Part shown: piece after piece, positions 31,867 through 41,108 of the stretch | Layout: each line of letters starts with the position of its first letter | Position numbering within the stretch: the stretch's first letter is position 1 | From: Ignavibacteriaceae bacterium | GTDB lineage: Bacteria > Bacteroidota > Ignavibacteria > Ignavibacteriales > Ignavibacteriaceae | NCBI GenBank assembly: GCA_023231105.1 | Contig: JALNWB010000001.1 | Span: forward strand, 55,399-119,398 | Direction of reading: 5' to 3' | Length of the DNA stretch: 64,000 nucleotides | Notes under the pieces: generated by a model | Seen by the model: the letters and a program-made list of their open reading frames with translations, nothing else | The model's database searches: none | What the model was told of the DNA's origin: nothing | Translations under genes and position numbers: made by a program

Positions 31867-34283
31867 TGAAAACAAATATAAAAACCGGTTTAAAATTAAA
31901 CGATATTGAATATTTACGATTCCAAGAACTGATAAATCGTAACCATTACTATGGATTAGATACTCTTGTAGAAACTTATGGATTGTTAGTTAGCAAAACC
32001 GATACGAGCACGTATGGAACGGAATGGTTGGTCACACAACTAAGCACATGGATAATACAAGTTAATGTTGGTAAAGGGATTGCAAAGGGGGTTGACGGGA
32101 ATCCGCATAAAATAGCATTAACAACTCCATTACAAATAGATTTAACAGCTTATAGTGCTGGAACGTACAAACTTTTAGCAAGCCATACGACTACGAATTA
32201 CGAAGAAGGGACTGTTTCTTTAACGAATGCGAGTGCAACCGTTTACGGGGTATCGACAAAGTTTACAGAAATTTTTGGAGTGAACAGAAAAATTATTGTT
32301 AGCGGAGTAGCTTACAATATTCTATCAGTGCAATCAAACACAGAATTAACATTAGAAACGGCGTACGTAGGGACAGATATTACTACATCTCAATTCAAAG
32401 TTGGAGGTTGGATAATCCCCGATCCAGGTGTAGCCGATAGCATTATTTATGAATACGACATTCTTGCTTTTAGATTAACAACCGGCGCAGCAACGGCAAC
32501 GGAATATCAACTTGCAACCGTTGTAGTAGAAGCGGGCGGAGTAACAAGTATTACCGATGCAAGATCAACAAACATTTTCAAATTATTTTTGAATGCACCA
32601 ACAATTTTAGGAACACCGGCAAGCACATTCCAGGTGGGGGGGAGATATGTGAAATTGGAGGAAGATATCCCCCAACCGATTAAAAATATAAGGATTGTTG
32701 ACATTACCGGGATAAAATTAAAATATGTTGAAGATGTTGATAATATTAAAGCAAAAATAAGTGATGAAGCCTATTCTTATTCTACAAATAAACTTAGGGT
32801 TTATTTCAAATGGGGATATGATGATGTAGTTGGAACAGGCGCAGTGAACACTTTTACTCTTACCGGAAAAACTTTTACGCTGAATGAATTAGCAAATTAT
32901 TTCATCTACATTCCTTCTTTATCAAAAAATCTTCTCATCGAATCCAATTTAGCAACGGCTAGCGGAAATACTGTTTTAACTGTTAAGGAAATTGGTGGAG
33001 GAGATTGGGACGGAACCGGAGTTGTAGTTACTTCAGAAAATCCGGCAATAATTCATAACGGCGCGGATGAGTATGATTTTATTGCAGTTCCGCAATATGC
33101 TAGTGCTTATGATTATAATGGAATGTATGAAAAATTTGTGAAATATGCTTCCAGCCCAACAGCACAAAGTATTGCATTAGACCTTGAACTTGGGTGCAAA
33201 TATCTTGTTAAGGTTCGAGCCGGAGCAAAAGGGGAATTTAATAGTTTTGTAGAAATGAGTTCGGGAAGTTTTACCAAGTATTCTGCAAGTCAAGCCTATG
33301 CGAAACCTTTTTTAGTAAAACATCCGGATATTCCAACTGCAGGAGCTATTGGATCTGTGGCGACAAGGAATGGTTTTCGTGTAGATGTTTCGGGATGGAC
33401 CGAAGCAGAACAATTTGAAATAGTTTATACAACAAAGAACAGCGGCGCAAGTTTTACAGATGTTGAACAAGAGCATAAAACAATTTATAACAGCAAATAT
33501 GCCGGGCACATGTATTTAGATATCCCGACCTCTATAAGCGCAAATTATAATATTGCCGTAAGACCTTTAATAGCCGGTCAGCAAGTATCAGCGCCATTAA
33601 CCACGAGTGTTGTTAGCGGTAGCGCTGGTAATTTGCCGGGTGATCAAGTTATAGCTTCCGTTTATATTAACCACAGAACATTTAGCGGATCATTGAGTTG
33701 GAACAATACGCTTGGCATTGGTACTTTATCAACTGTAGTTACACCGGCATCGGGCACACAGTCTGTTACAAGTTTACCGGAATTAGAAGGCTGCATATTA
33801 TCGGTTGTATGCACAGACGGCGCCGTGCATGATTTTATTATTTCAAGCGTACTTAGTAGTCTATCTATTGAATTAACAAATTTGACCGGAGCGAGTTATA
33901 TACCGGCGGATGGAGCGTTTACAATTGGAGTAAGTGAAAGGGGAAGATTAGCATTCCAGAGCAATAAGGCTACAGTCGATTATGAAATTGTCCGTGTAGA
34001 TACTGATTGCGATGTGAAAAGAGGCGAGAACTTAACGCTTAGGGTTTATCAAATTGCAAATAAAGCGAGTTATGATTCGATTATAATTACCACTGGCGAT
34101 ACACCATTTACTATGGATTGCGATGTATTGCTGTTAGGAGTATTTGGGGACCGAAATTGGGCGATAGATTTTTTTGACCCCGCAACAAGCGGAGCGTTAA
34201 ACAAAGGATGTTTCTCCGGGCAAATTACAGTTTTCGCTCGACCATACAGCCGGGATACGAGAAAGACAGTTGAGGCGGTATAA
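31866..34283 (+). CDS. Large tail-fibre / baseplate protein, 805 residues
   Basis: Beta-rich throughout, with N-terminal motif VETYGLLVSKTDTSTYGTEW and many Ser/Thr/Gly-rich strands. A segment near residues 500-580 (WTEAEQFEIVYTTKNSGASF) looks FN3-like. Overlaps the previous gene by one base. Position after J/I is that of the main fibre or its adaptor; it could be the constant fibre paired with the DGR target. Confidence 0.6.
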   Translation: MKTNIKTGLKLNDIEYLRFQELINRNHYYGLDTLVETYGLLVSKTDTSTYGTEWLVTQLSTWIIQVNVGKGIAKGVDGNPHKIALTTPLQIDLTAYSAGTYKLLASHTTTNYEEGTVSLTNASATVYGVSTKFTEIFGVNRKIIVSGVAYNILSVQSNTELTLETAYVGTDITTSQFKVGGWIIPDPGVADSIIYEYDILAFRLTTGAATATEYQLATVVVEAGGVTSITDARSTNIFKLFLNAPTILGTPASTFQVGGRYVKLEEDIPQPIKNIRIVDITGIKLKYVEDVDNIKAKISDEAYSYSTNKLRVYFKWGYDDVVGTGAVNTFTLTGKTFTLNELANYFIYIPSLSKNLLIESNLATASGNTVLTVKEIGGGDWDGTGVVVTSENPAIIHNGADEYDFIAVPQYASAYDYNGMYEKFVKYASSPTAQSIALDLELGCKYLVKVRAGAKGEFNSFVEMSSGSFTKYSASQAYAKPFLVKHPDIPTAGAIGSVATRNGFRVDVSGWTEAEQFEIVYTTKNSGASFTDVEQEHKTIYNSKYAGHMYLDIPTSISANYNIAVRPLIAGQQVSAPLTTSVVSGSAGNLPGDQVIASVYINHRTFSGSLSWNNTLGIGTLSTVVTPASGTQSVTSLPELEGCILSVVCTDGAVHDFIISSVLSSLSIELTNLTGASYIPADGAFTIGVSERGRLAFQSNKATVDYEIVRVDTDCDVKRGENLTLRVYQIANKASYDSIIITTGDTPFTMDCDVLLLGVFGDRNWAIDFFDPATSGALNKGCFSGQITVFARPYSRDTRKTVEAV

Positions 34284-35405
34284 ATGATTACACAATTTAA
34301 TATAGCGGATACAACGGTTAAGATTTTCGGGACCAAAAGTTACGCAAACGGTTCCCCAAATCTTGCTTGCTTAGTTATTCTAATTTGCGAAATTACCGGG
34401 TTAGAAGCGGCAAGAACCACGACAAATAAATATGGCTATTACGAGTTTGTGTTTAATCTTTCCGGTTTTGTTTTTGGTAATTACCAGGTAAAGTTTTATG
34501 GCAGCGATACAAGACCGAAATTTGCACCATTAGGTGATTGGGAAGTAATCCCAATTGGCGACCCAAAGGAAGCGACATTACTTTTTAACCAACTCCCAAC
34601 GGTGGGCATAAGTGAAAGCGCGACCGAGGGGGACAAGACTGTGGATGTAAATCAATACGAGATGACAACTGCAAAAATTGATCTAAGCGGCATTGATATA
34701 AAGAGCGGTGAAATAGCAATGTTGGCGGTTTTTTACATGGAACATACTACAGGAATAACCGAAGAGCAGAGAGTTGAAAAACTGAGATTATTTAGAAGTT
34801 TCAAGGTCCAGGTGATTGATGGAGTTACCACGTACACTTTTAAAAACGAAATTAAACTTTATGAAAAGCCTTGTTATTATGATTTTAGAATTCAATTTAT
34901 AGGTAGGAATTTATTGTATAGCCCGGACGCAGAAGGGAATCCGGCGAAGATAGATATTAATAATATTGCCTTTGATGGGTTAGAAGACTTAAAGGAATAT
35001 TACGGTGTTTATGATGCAGTTATAAAAAACGGAACCGTAGGGGGCGAGGTACAAAGTCTATTTGTTAAACTTGGTTGGACGGAGTTTAGGGATAAACCTA
35101 AAACGTATTTCGGTACGGGAATAGAAGTTAGAAGCGGATACGATGATAGCGTAAAAACATTAACATATGGACAGGCAAAGTTAATTACGTCATATGTGGT
35201 ATATATGTATGTTAGCGATACCGAGACATTACCGGCGAACCTCTATCCCGGGAACGGAAGTTTATGGAATTACTGCGGGGAGTTTCCAATCAATTCGGCA
35301 GAGATAAGAAGCCCGGCTTTCAAGTGGTGTGGATATTGGATTGGTTTTAGAATGAGAGAACTTAAAGAACAAAGCGTAATACAAAAAATTGTTTTAGCTA
35401 ATTAG
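34284..35405 (+). CDS. Tail/baseplate structural protein, 373 residues
   Basis: The N-terminal ~90 residues resemble a carboxypeptidase-regulatory-like beta sandwich (NKYGYYEFVFNLSGFVFGNY, YQVKFYGSD). The rest has mixed strands and ends with CGYWIGFRMRELKEQSVIQ. Contiguous with the previous gene. Exact role unknown. Confidence 0.5.
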   Translation: MITQFNIADTTVKIFGTKSYANGSPNLACLVILICEITGLEAARTTTNKYGYYEFVFNLSGFVFGNYQVKFYGSDTRPKFAPLGDWEVIPIGDPKEATLLFNQLPTVGISESATEGDKTVDVNQYEMTTAKIDLSGIDIKSGEIAMLAVFYMEHTTGITEEQRVEKLRLFRSFKVQVIDGVTTYTFKNEIKLYEKPCYYDFRIQFIGRNLLYSPDAEGNPAKIDINNIAFDGLEDLKEYYGVYDAVIKNGTVGGEVQSLFVKLGWTEFRDKPKTYFGTGIEVRSGYDDSVKTLTYGQAKLITSYVVYMYVSDTETLPANLYPGNGSLWNYCGEFPINSAEIRSPAFKWCGYWIGFRMRELKEQSVIQKIVLAN

Positions 35406-35414
35406 GAATAAAAA

Positions 35415-37100
35415 ATGTCAGCTTTTGTTGGAATGGTTAAGATAATTGATTTTGCTTGGGCAGATGCTGCCGTTGCTCTCTCTAAACTTGCCGATATTGC
35501 TTCAGACGCCAAGATAACGCCGGTAGAAAAATTAATTGTTAAACCTATGTGGGATGTTATTGTAGTAGAAGGCATCCCCGTAACCGGAACACTTATAGTG
35601 CTTGCAGATTCTTTCTCTATCCCCCATGTTGATTATTCAGCCGCTTATGCTGCTCTTGATACTTACCTTAATACAACGTTAACCGTATTTGCCGATATGA
35701 CGGCAACCACAGACATAACAAGAGCCGATTGGAATACGGCTTGGAAAAATTATTATGATGAAAGGACTAAACTTCTAAATCTTATTGCCACTACAACTAA
35801 AGGTTTAGCCGATACCGCACAATCAACGGCAAATGGAAAAAATAAAATAACATACTCTCTAACAGTACCGGGGACAACCGCCAATGCTGCGGGGGATATA
35901 TGGTTTCAAAAAAATGCCTCTGAAATAATTATCGGACAGTGGGAGGGTTTAGGCGGAACAGCGTGGGCTGCAAAGACGTTGGATAACGCTGTAATAGCTA
36001 ACCTTGATGTAGGAAAACTAACAGCCGGAATTATATCCGTTGCAATTAGATTGCTTTCGGCGATTGTTACAAGCGGGAGACTTGAGACTTCTCCATCTTC
36101 AGAAGTAACAACTGCGGTTACTATCCCAACTTCGGGGACAGTTGATATAACAATAAATGATACGTATGGTTTTGCAGCAAGCGGAACAGCTTATGCAGAA
36201 ATTGAAACCGGGTTACAAGCCTTCTCATATACAAGCAAAAGTACTACTCAATTAATTGGATGTTCTACTACTGTAACGGCTATACCGTTAGCGATAGGTG
36301 ATACCGTAACCAATGCTGATTCTCTTGGATTGTTGTCTCCATCGGGGTTGAAAGTTCTGAACGGGATAATAAAGGGAACAGTAATATTTGGCTCAACAAT
36401 AGACGGAGGAGTGATAACTGGCAGTAAATTTCAAACTGCCCCGACTGGGAAAAGAATTATAATAAACGGAGATGATAGATTAAATGAAATAGAAATTTAT
36501 GGCGCAGGTGGCATTGGGGGAATTGGTGTTCCTGCTGGTTATATCTATGCAAGTGGCGGAGATCTATATGTTATTGGTGTTGATAATTTGTTTTTTAGTA
36601 CAGGAGGAGATGTTGACATTACGGCTGGAAGTGGGAAAGTGATTCGTACTCAAAATATAATTAGTGCAATATATGGATTAGAAATAGACACATGCTTTGC
36701 TTTAAATTCTTCTGGACAAATTACAAAAGTAAACAATGTTGTCCCAACAGCTAAATATGTTTTGATAGGAGACGGAACAAGTTTTACGCCAAGATTATTA
36801 GCTCTTGCAGATTTACCGGCAGTAACGGCTAATAAAGTTTTAATTTCCGATGCAAGCGGGTATGTTACTACTTCAACCATTAGTAATGTTGCTCTTAGTT
36901 ATTTAGATGCAACGAGCAGCATACAGACACAGTTGGACGGGAAGGCTCCGGTTGGGACGGCAAGTGCATCGTATAATATAGTTGTGGGTCTAAGATGGAA
37001 CGGGGCAACCCTTGAACAAAAAACAAGAGCAATTACTATTACAAACGGTTCGGTAACAGTAGGAGCTGAAAGCGGATGGACGGCTGTAGGTGTAGTTTAA
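35415..37100 (+). CDS. Central tail-fibre-like protein, 561 residues
   Basis: Features typical of fibre/tip proteins: KGLADTAQSTANGKNKITYS, a short WFQKNASEIIIGQWEG strand pair, and an ANLDVGKLTAGIISVAIRLL segment. The C-terminus has a repeat-rich end (LSYLDATSSIQTQLDGKAPV) like phage trimer-forming tails. It probably forms a trimeric fibre. Last virion gene before the lysis-type membrane protein. Confidence 0.65.
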   Translation: MSAFVGMVKIIDFAWADAAVALSKLADIASDAKITPVEKLIVKPMWDVIVVEGIPVTGTLIVLADSFSIPHVDYSAAYAALDTYLNTTLTVFADMTATTDITRADWNTAWKNYYDERTKLLNLIATTTKGLADTAQSTANGKNKITYSLTVPGTTANAAGDIWFQKNASEIIIGQWEGLGGTAWAAKTLDNAVIANLDVGKLTAGIISVAIRLLSAIVTSGRLETSPSSEVTTAVTIPTSGTVDITINDTYGFAASGTAYAEIETGLQAFSYTSKSTTQLIGCSTTVTAIPLAIGDTVTNADSLGLLSPSGLKVLNGIIKGTVIFGSTIDGGVITGSKFQTAPTGKRIIINGDDRLNEIEIYGAGGIGGIGVPAGYIYASGGDLYVIGVDNLFFSTGGDVDITAGSGKVIRTQNIISAIYGLEIDTCFALNSSGQITKVNNVVPTAKYVLIGDGTSFTPRLLALADLPAVTANKVLISDASGYVTTSTISNVALSYLDATSSIQTQLDGKAPVGTASASYNIVVGLRWNGATLEQKTRAITITNGSVTVGAESGWTAVGVV

Positions 37101-37124
37101 TAGAAAAATTTCACAAGGAGTTTT

Positions 37125-37736
37125 ATGAAAAATGCAATATGGATAGGTTTTGTTTTAGTAGTGATAGGACTTGGAATTCTCGGATATTTGAATTTCAAGA
37201 AAAATTTTCTGATCGATCAAAAAAACGCAAAAATTGAAACTCAGTTGGAAGAAAATAAAAAGTTAGTTGCAAAAGTTGATTCTTTGACAAAAGCAAGAAA
37301 AGATAGCATTGTTACAATAGATAACTATATTTACGTTGAAGAAAAAAAGAAGGAAGATGCAAAGGTTGAGGTTGAGAACACTACGAACGTTGATAGTGTG
37401 ATTGCCAATTATGAGGCGTACCGACCCGGCAAAAGCGGGATGATAGCAATTGACAGCAACAATATAAACGTAGGAAAAGATGAAGTAAAGTTTATAACCG
37501 GCAAGTTTATTGATCTGAATTTTCTTAACAATATAAAAGTACCGGGCTTAGAAGAACAGATAGGGATATTAAAAAGGATTTGCACGGATAGAGACGCGGT
37601 AATATCCTTAAAGGAGAATTCGATTAACTTGTTAATGGATGAGGTTGAAAATTTAACTCCAACGTTTTGGGATAAGGTCCTTAAGTGGTTAATCATAATA
37701 GGTTCTTTTGGTGTAGGATATTTACTTGGTGCATAA
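37125..37736 (+). CDS. Membrane protein with TM helices at both ends, possible spanin-type lysis factor
   Basis: 203 residues. An N-terminal anchor (WIGFVLVVIGLGILGYLNF), a helical Lys/Glu-rich coiled coil, and a C-terminal membrane helix (WLIIIGSFGVGYLLGA). RBS AAGGAG is good. Rz-type inner-membrane spanins have the first two features but not the last. It is the last phage gene before attR, a common site of lysis or accessory genes. Confidence 0.5.
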   Translation: MKNAIWIGFVLVVIGLGILGYLNFKKNFLIDQKNAKIETQLEENKKLVAKVDSLTKARKDSIVTIDNYIYVEEKKKEDAKVEVENTTNVDSVIANYEAYRPGKSGMIAIDSNNINVGKDEVKFITGKFIDLNFLNNIKVPGLEEQIGILKRICTDRDAVISLKENSINLLMDEVENLTPTFWDKVLKWLIIIGSFGVGYLLGA

Positions 37737-37877
37737 TTGCCCCATTTTGCCACAGAATAGATAAATTTAAGAGTGATTGAGCGTTAACATATTTTATAAG
37801 CTATATATTAACGTTAAGAAATTTGGAATAAAACGCAATTTATGATATTTTTACAGACTAAAAAATAATAAGATTTT

Positions 37878-37920
37878 CTTGACGTGCAGAAGGTCATAGG
37901 TTCGAATCCTATAGAGCCCA
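37878..37920 (+). other. attR: 3' part of a tRNA gene (probably tRNA-Val, GAC)
   Basis: The sequence contains an anticodon loop TTGACGT with 3' stem GCAGA, a variable region, a T arm ATAGG-TTCGAAT-CCTAT, and acceptor 3' strand AGAGCCC plus discriminator A. The 5' strand expected for the anticodon stem (TCTGC) is replaced by TTTTC, so the tRNA is only the 3' 43 bases. Phage genes lie directly to the left. This is the usual product of integration into a tRNA gene; the intact tRNA should be at attL. Loop bases imply anticodon GAC. An inverted repeat CGTTAA/TTAACG at 37782-37813 may be an integrase or IHF site. Confidence 0.85.
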
Positions 37921-37927
37921 CATTTAC

Positions 37928-37949
37928 CGGAGAGGTCTCCGTTTTTTTT
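37928..37949 (+). terminator. tRNA terminator downstream of attR
   Basis: CGGAG (37928-37932) pairs with CTCCG (37937-37941) around AGGT, then eight Ts. It would have ended the original tRNA transcript. Confidence 0.75.
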
Positions 37950-37964
37950 ACTAAAAAGAATACT

Positions 37965-39914
37965 ATGGAAAACATTACACTTACTTTCCTAGACGGCAAT
38001 TCGAAAGAATTTGCAAAAGGGATTACCGCTTTTGAAGTTGCAAAATCTATTTCAAACAGATTGGCAGACGAAACTTTGGCTGTTGAAATAAACGGTAAAG
38101 TAAAAGAACTTTATACCAAACTTGAATCGGATGCATCAGTAAAATTTTTAACTTTTGAAGAAAGCAAAGGGAAAGAAATTTATTGGCATTCAACTTCTCA
38201 TTTAATGGCGCATGCGGTGCAGACCATTTATCCCGAAGCTAAATTTGGCGTTGGACCCGCAATCGAGAATGGTTTTTATTACGATATTGATATCAACTCA
38301 AAATTGACCGAAGACGATCTTAAAAAAATTGAAGACAAAATGCTCGAACTTTCAAAACAACAAAATATTTTTGAAAGAAAAGAAGTATCAAAAGCGGAAG
38401 CGCTGAATTTCTTCACCGAAAAGGGAGATCAATATAAACTTGAAATTATCAGCGAGATTGATGGCGAAGCAGAAGCCATAAGTTTATACAACGAAGGAAA
38501 CTTTACCGATCTTTGCACGGGACCGCATTTGCCAAATGCCGGAAAAATAAAAAATGTAAAACTGCTTAATATTTCCGGTTCATACTGGCGCGGAAATGAA
38601 AAGAATAAACAACTGCAAAGAATTTATGGAATTTCTTTTCCGAAGAAAAAAATGCTCGAAGATCATCTCATTCTTTTAGAAGAAGCAAAAAAACGTGACC
38701 ACAGAAAATTAGGAAGAGAGTTAGAACTCTTTTTTATAAGTCCTAAAATAGGAAGCGGATTACCGGTTTGGCTCCCGAAAGGTGCAGTACTTCGCGAAAC
38801 TTTGGAAAAATATTTACGCGAAGAACAAACAAAGCGCGGTTATCTGCCGGTTGTTACTCCGCATATCGGAAACATCAATCTTTATAAAACTAGCGGGCAT
38901 TATCCTTATTATAAGGAAAGCCAGTTCCCCACAATCAAATTTGAAGACAGTGAGGAAGAGTATTTATTAAAGCCGATGAACTGCCCTCATCATTTTCAAA
39001 TTTATGCGGTAAAGCCGAGAAGCTACCGCGATCTGCCAATCCGTCTTGCAGAATTTGGAACAGTTTACCGTTACGAACAATCTGGGGAATTAAACGGTTT
39101 AACGCGTGTGCGCTGTTTTGCTGTTGATGATTCTCATATGTTTGTTCGCCCCGACCAGTTGAAAGAAGAAGTTTGTAATGTTATTGAATTGATCCAGGCA
39201 GTTTTTACAACGATGGGATTTAAGGATTTTACAACTCAGTTGTCGTTCAGAGATTCTAATGTCGAAAAATACGGCGGCGATATCGCGCTCTGGGAAAAAG
39301 CTCAGCAGGAAATTAAAGAAGCCGCAGACATCATGAAACTTGATTATTTTGTTGCCGAAGGTGAAGCCGCTTTCTACGGACCTAAAATTGATTTTATGGT
39401 GAAAGACGCACTTGGTAGAAAATGGCAATTGGGAACGGTTCAAATTGATTATGTTATGCCTGAAAGATTTCAATTGGAATATATAGGAAGTGATGGACAG
39501 AAACACAGACCTGTGGTTATTCACCGCGCTCCATTCGGTTCTTTGGAAAGATTTATCGGAGTTCTGATCGAACATTTTGCCGGAGATTTTCCACTTTGGT
39601 TGGCGCCATATCAAACAGTAGTTGTTCCGATATCCCAAAATTACGTACATTACGCTAGTGAAATTACAAAAGTTCTCAAAGAACGGGGAATTAGAGCCGA
39701 ACTTGACGAACGAAGCGAAAAAATCGGTTATAAAATTCGTGATTGGGAAACTCAGAAAGTCCCATACATGATCATTGTTGGCGAAAAAGAGGAACAGCAA
39801 AAAGTAATTTCTGTTAGAAAACATAAACAAGGAGACTTAGGAACTTTTCAATTAGAAAATTTTCTTGCTCAACTTGAAGAAGAAATAAAAAATAAAATAT
39901 TTAATAACAAATAA
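37965..39914 (+). CDS. thrS: Threonyl-tRNA synthetase
   Basis: 649 residues from ATG 37965 (MENITLTFLDGNSKEFAKGI). The frame stays open further left through the tRNA fragment, but the true start fits the family's TGS domain. Domains in order: TGS, the second additional/editing domain with HSTSHLMAHAV, class II core with MNCPHHFQIY (zinc ligand Cys), HRAPFGSLERFIGVLIE motif 3, and an anticodon-binding C-terminus. Charges tRNA-Thr. The RBS AAGGAGG for infC begins right after its stop. Confidence 0.96.
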   Translation: MENITLTFLDGNSKEFAKGITAFEVAKSISNRLADETLAVEINGKVKELYTKLESDASVKFLTFEESKGKEIYWHSTSHLMAHAVQTIYPEAKFGVGPAIENGFYYDIDINSKLTEDDLKKIEDKMLELSKQQNIFERKEVSKAEALNFFTEKGDQYKLEIISEIDGEAEAISLYNEGNFTDLCTGPHLPNAGKIKNVKLLNISGSYWRGNEKNKQLQRIYGISFPKKKMLEDHLILLEEAKKRDHRKLGRELELFFISPKIGSGLPVWLPKGAVLRETLEKYLREEQTKRGYLPVVTPHIGNINLYKTSGHYPYYKESQFPTIKFEDSEEEYLLKPMNCPHHFQIYAVKPRSYRDLPIRLAEFGTVYRYEQSGELNGLTRVRCFAVDDSHMFVRPDQLKEEVCNVIELIQAVFTTMGFKDFTTQLSFRDSNVEKYGGDIALWEKAQQEIKEAADIMKLDYFVAEGEAAFYGPKIDFMVKDALGRKWQLGTVQIDYVMPERFQLEYIGSDGQKHRPVVIHRAPFGSLERFIGVLIEHFAGDFPLWLAPYQTVVVPISQNYVHYASEITKVLKERGIRAELDERSEKIGYKIRDWETQKVPYMIIVGEKEEQQKVISVRKHKQGDLGTFQLENFLAQLEEEIKNKIFNNK

Positions 39915-39925
39915 GGAGGTTCTTT

Positions 39926-40462
39926 ATCGCTCAAGCAGAAGAAATTCGTATTAATGAAGAGATCAAGACCCAAAAAGTTAGAGTAATCGATCAAGACGGC
40001 GCGCAACTCGGCGTTTTTTTAATTAAAGATGCAATCCGTTTAGCAACGGAACGGGAGTTGGATTTAGTAGAAATAGCTCCTAAAGCAGATCCGCCGGTTT
40101 GTAAAATTATTGATTTCGGAAAATTTAAATACGAGCAGCAGAAACGGGAAAAAACGCAAAAGAAAAATCAAGTCGTTTCCGTTTTAAAAGAAATTCGTTT
40201 TCATCCGAACACAGATGTTCATGATTTTGAATTCAAGACAAAGCATGCAATTAATTTTTTGCAGGACGGCGATAAAGTAAAAGCGGTAGTAATGTTTAAA
40301 GGAAGAGAAATGGCTTATACCAAACTCGGTGAAGACCTTCTCAACCGCTTTGTTGAAAGAATAACGGATATAGCAAAAGTTGAAAGCCCTATCAAGATGG
40401 AAGGGCGATACATGAACTTAATTGTCGTTCCCTTTAAGGGAAAAACCAAAAAAACAAAATAA
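39926..40462 (+). CDS. infC: Translation initiation factor IF-3 with an ATC start codon
   Basis: The first in-frame ATG (40058) would drop 44 conserved residues. Reading in frame from AAGGAGG plus a six-base spacer gives ATC at 39926, followed by AQAEEIRINEEIKTQKVRVI, the normal IF-3 N-terminus; total 178 residues, the usual length. Non-canonical ATT or ATC starts on infC are the known basis of its autoregulation, because IF-3 itself rejects them. C-terminal domain with EIRFHPNTDVHDFEFK. Part of the thrS-infC-rpmI-rplT operon. Confidence 0.93.
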   Translation: MAQAEEIRINEEIKTQKVRVIDQDGAQLGVFLIKDAIRLATERELDLVEIAPKADPPVCKIIDFGKFKYEQQKREKTQKKNQVVSVLKEIRFHPNTDVHDFEFKTKHAINFLQDGDKVKAVVMFKGREMAYTKLGEDLLNRFVERITDIAKVESPIKMEGRYMNLIVVPFKGKTKKTK

Positions 40463-40471
40463 GGAAACCAA

Positions 40472-40663
40472 ATGCCAAAAATGAAAAGTAACCGCGGCGC
40501 TCGTAAAAGTTTCAGAGAAACTGCGTCCGGTCATTATAAGAGAAAAAAAGCTTTCCGAAGCCATATTCTCTCTTCAAAAAGCACGAAACGAAAAAGAGGT
40601 TTGCGTAAAGCCACTCTTGTCTCAGGCTCTGAAGAAAAACGTGTAACCGCGATGATGCAGTAG
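40472..40663 (+). CDS. rpmI: Ribosomal protein bL35
   Basis: 63 residues, very basic, starting [14 protein letters not shown] with [14 protein letters not shown] motif ([20 protein letters not shown]), the bL35 signature. Starts nine bases after infC, before rplT, the universal order. Confidence 0.95.
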   Translation: MPKMKSNRGARKSFRETASGHYKRKKAFRSHILSSKSTKRKRGLRKATLVSGSEEKRVTAMMQ

Positions 40664-40675
40664 AAAGGAAAAACA

Positions 40676-41023
40676 ATGCCAAGATCAAAAAACAAAGTTG
40701 CTTCTAAAGCACGTCGTAAAAAAATTCTCTCAATGGCTAAAGGCTATTGGGGCACAAGAAAAAACGTCTTCACGGTCGCCAAGAATCATGTTGAAAAAGG
40801 AATGCTTCACGCTTACCGCGATAGAAAACTAAAGAAAAGAAATTATCGGAATCTTTGGATTATCAGAATCAATGCAGCCGCAAGAGTAAACGGCACAACG
40901 TACTCTCAATTGATGCATGCCTTAGATACAAAAGGTGTGGTTATCAATAGAAAAGTGCTTGCAAGCCTGGCGGTAGAAAATCCTAAAGCATTTACTGATT
41001 TAGTTTCTTTTGCCACGAACTAA
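40676..41023 (+). CDS. rplT: Ribosomal protein bL20
   Basis: 115 residues, [20 protein letters not shown] and [20 protein letters not shown], then [20 protein letters not shown], all characteristic of bL20. In E. coli bL20 represses its own operon by binding the leader. Ends before a strong hairpin. Confidence 0.96.
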   Translation: MPRSKNKVASKARRKKILSMAKGYWGTRKNVFTVAKNHVEKGMLHAYRDRKLKKRNYRNLWIIRINAAARVNGTTYSQLMHALDTKGVVINRKVLASLAVENPKAFTDLVSFATN

Positions 41024-41050
41024 ATTTAAATTCACAAAAAACAAATGCCA

Positions 41051-41084
41051 AAAACCAATTTAAATTTGGTTTTTGGTTTTTTGT
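41051..41084 (+). terminator. Terminator between rplT and pheS
   Basis: AAAACCAA pairs with TTGGTTTT around a TTTAAAT loop, followed by GGTTTTTTG. pheS starts 25 bases later and probably has its own promoter or reads through. Confidence 0.65.
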
Positions 41085-41108
41085 TTTTACAATTTGGAAT
41101 TTGATAAA

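Larger units (their letters stand above)
1..37920 (+). mobile_element. Right-hand part of a contractile-tailed prophage, ending at attR
   Basis: About 37.7 kb of co-directional virion genes (capsid, sheath, tube, tail chaperone, tape measure, hub, spike, gp25-like, baseplate J- and I-like, fibres) ends at a truncated tRNA 3' end at 37878-37920. Housekeeping genes follow directly. The gene order matches P2/Mu-like and other contractile-tailed phages. Portal, terminase, integrase, repressor and attL are not in the window and should lie to its left. All virion genes I could read are intact, so the prophage may be functional, but this cannot be settled without the left half. Confidence 0.9.

Noticed and set aside
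26383..37100. A second variable repeat for the DGR
   Set aside because: The GC-rich homing block GGGGCGCGCGTG occurs only in VR and TR within the window.
37884..37964. Extension of thrS to a GTG inside the tRNA fragment
   Set aside because: It would add 27 residues encoded by the tRNA 3' end and its terminator; the conserved TGS domain begins at ATG 37965.
39099..39830. 243-codon open frame on the minus strand within thrS
   Set aside because: It lies wholly opposite a strongly conserved gene, has no RBS and no recognisable domain; a composition shadow.
40058..40462. infC starting at ATG 40058
   Set aside because: It removes the conserved IF-3 N-terminal domain that is clearly encoded upstream after a strong RBS.
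41073..41108. TTG start at 41073 for pheS
   Set aside because: The added residues would come from a terminator hairpin; ATG 41109 fits the family.
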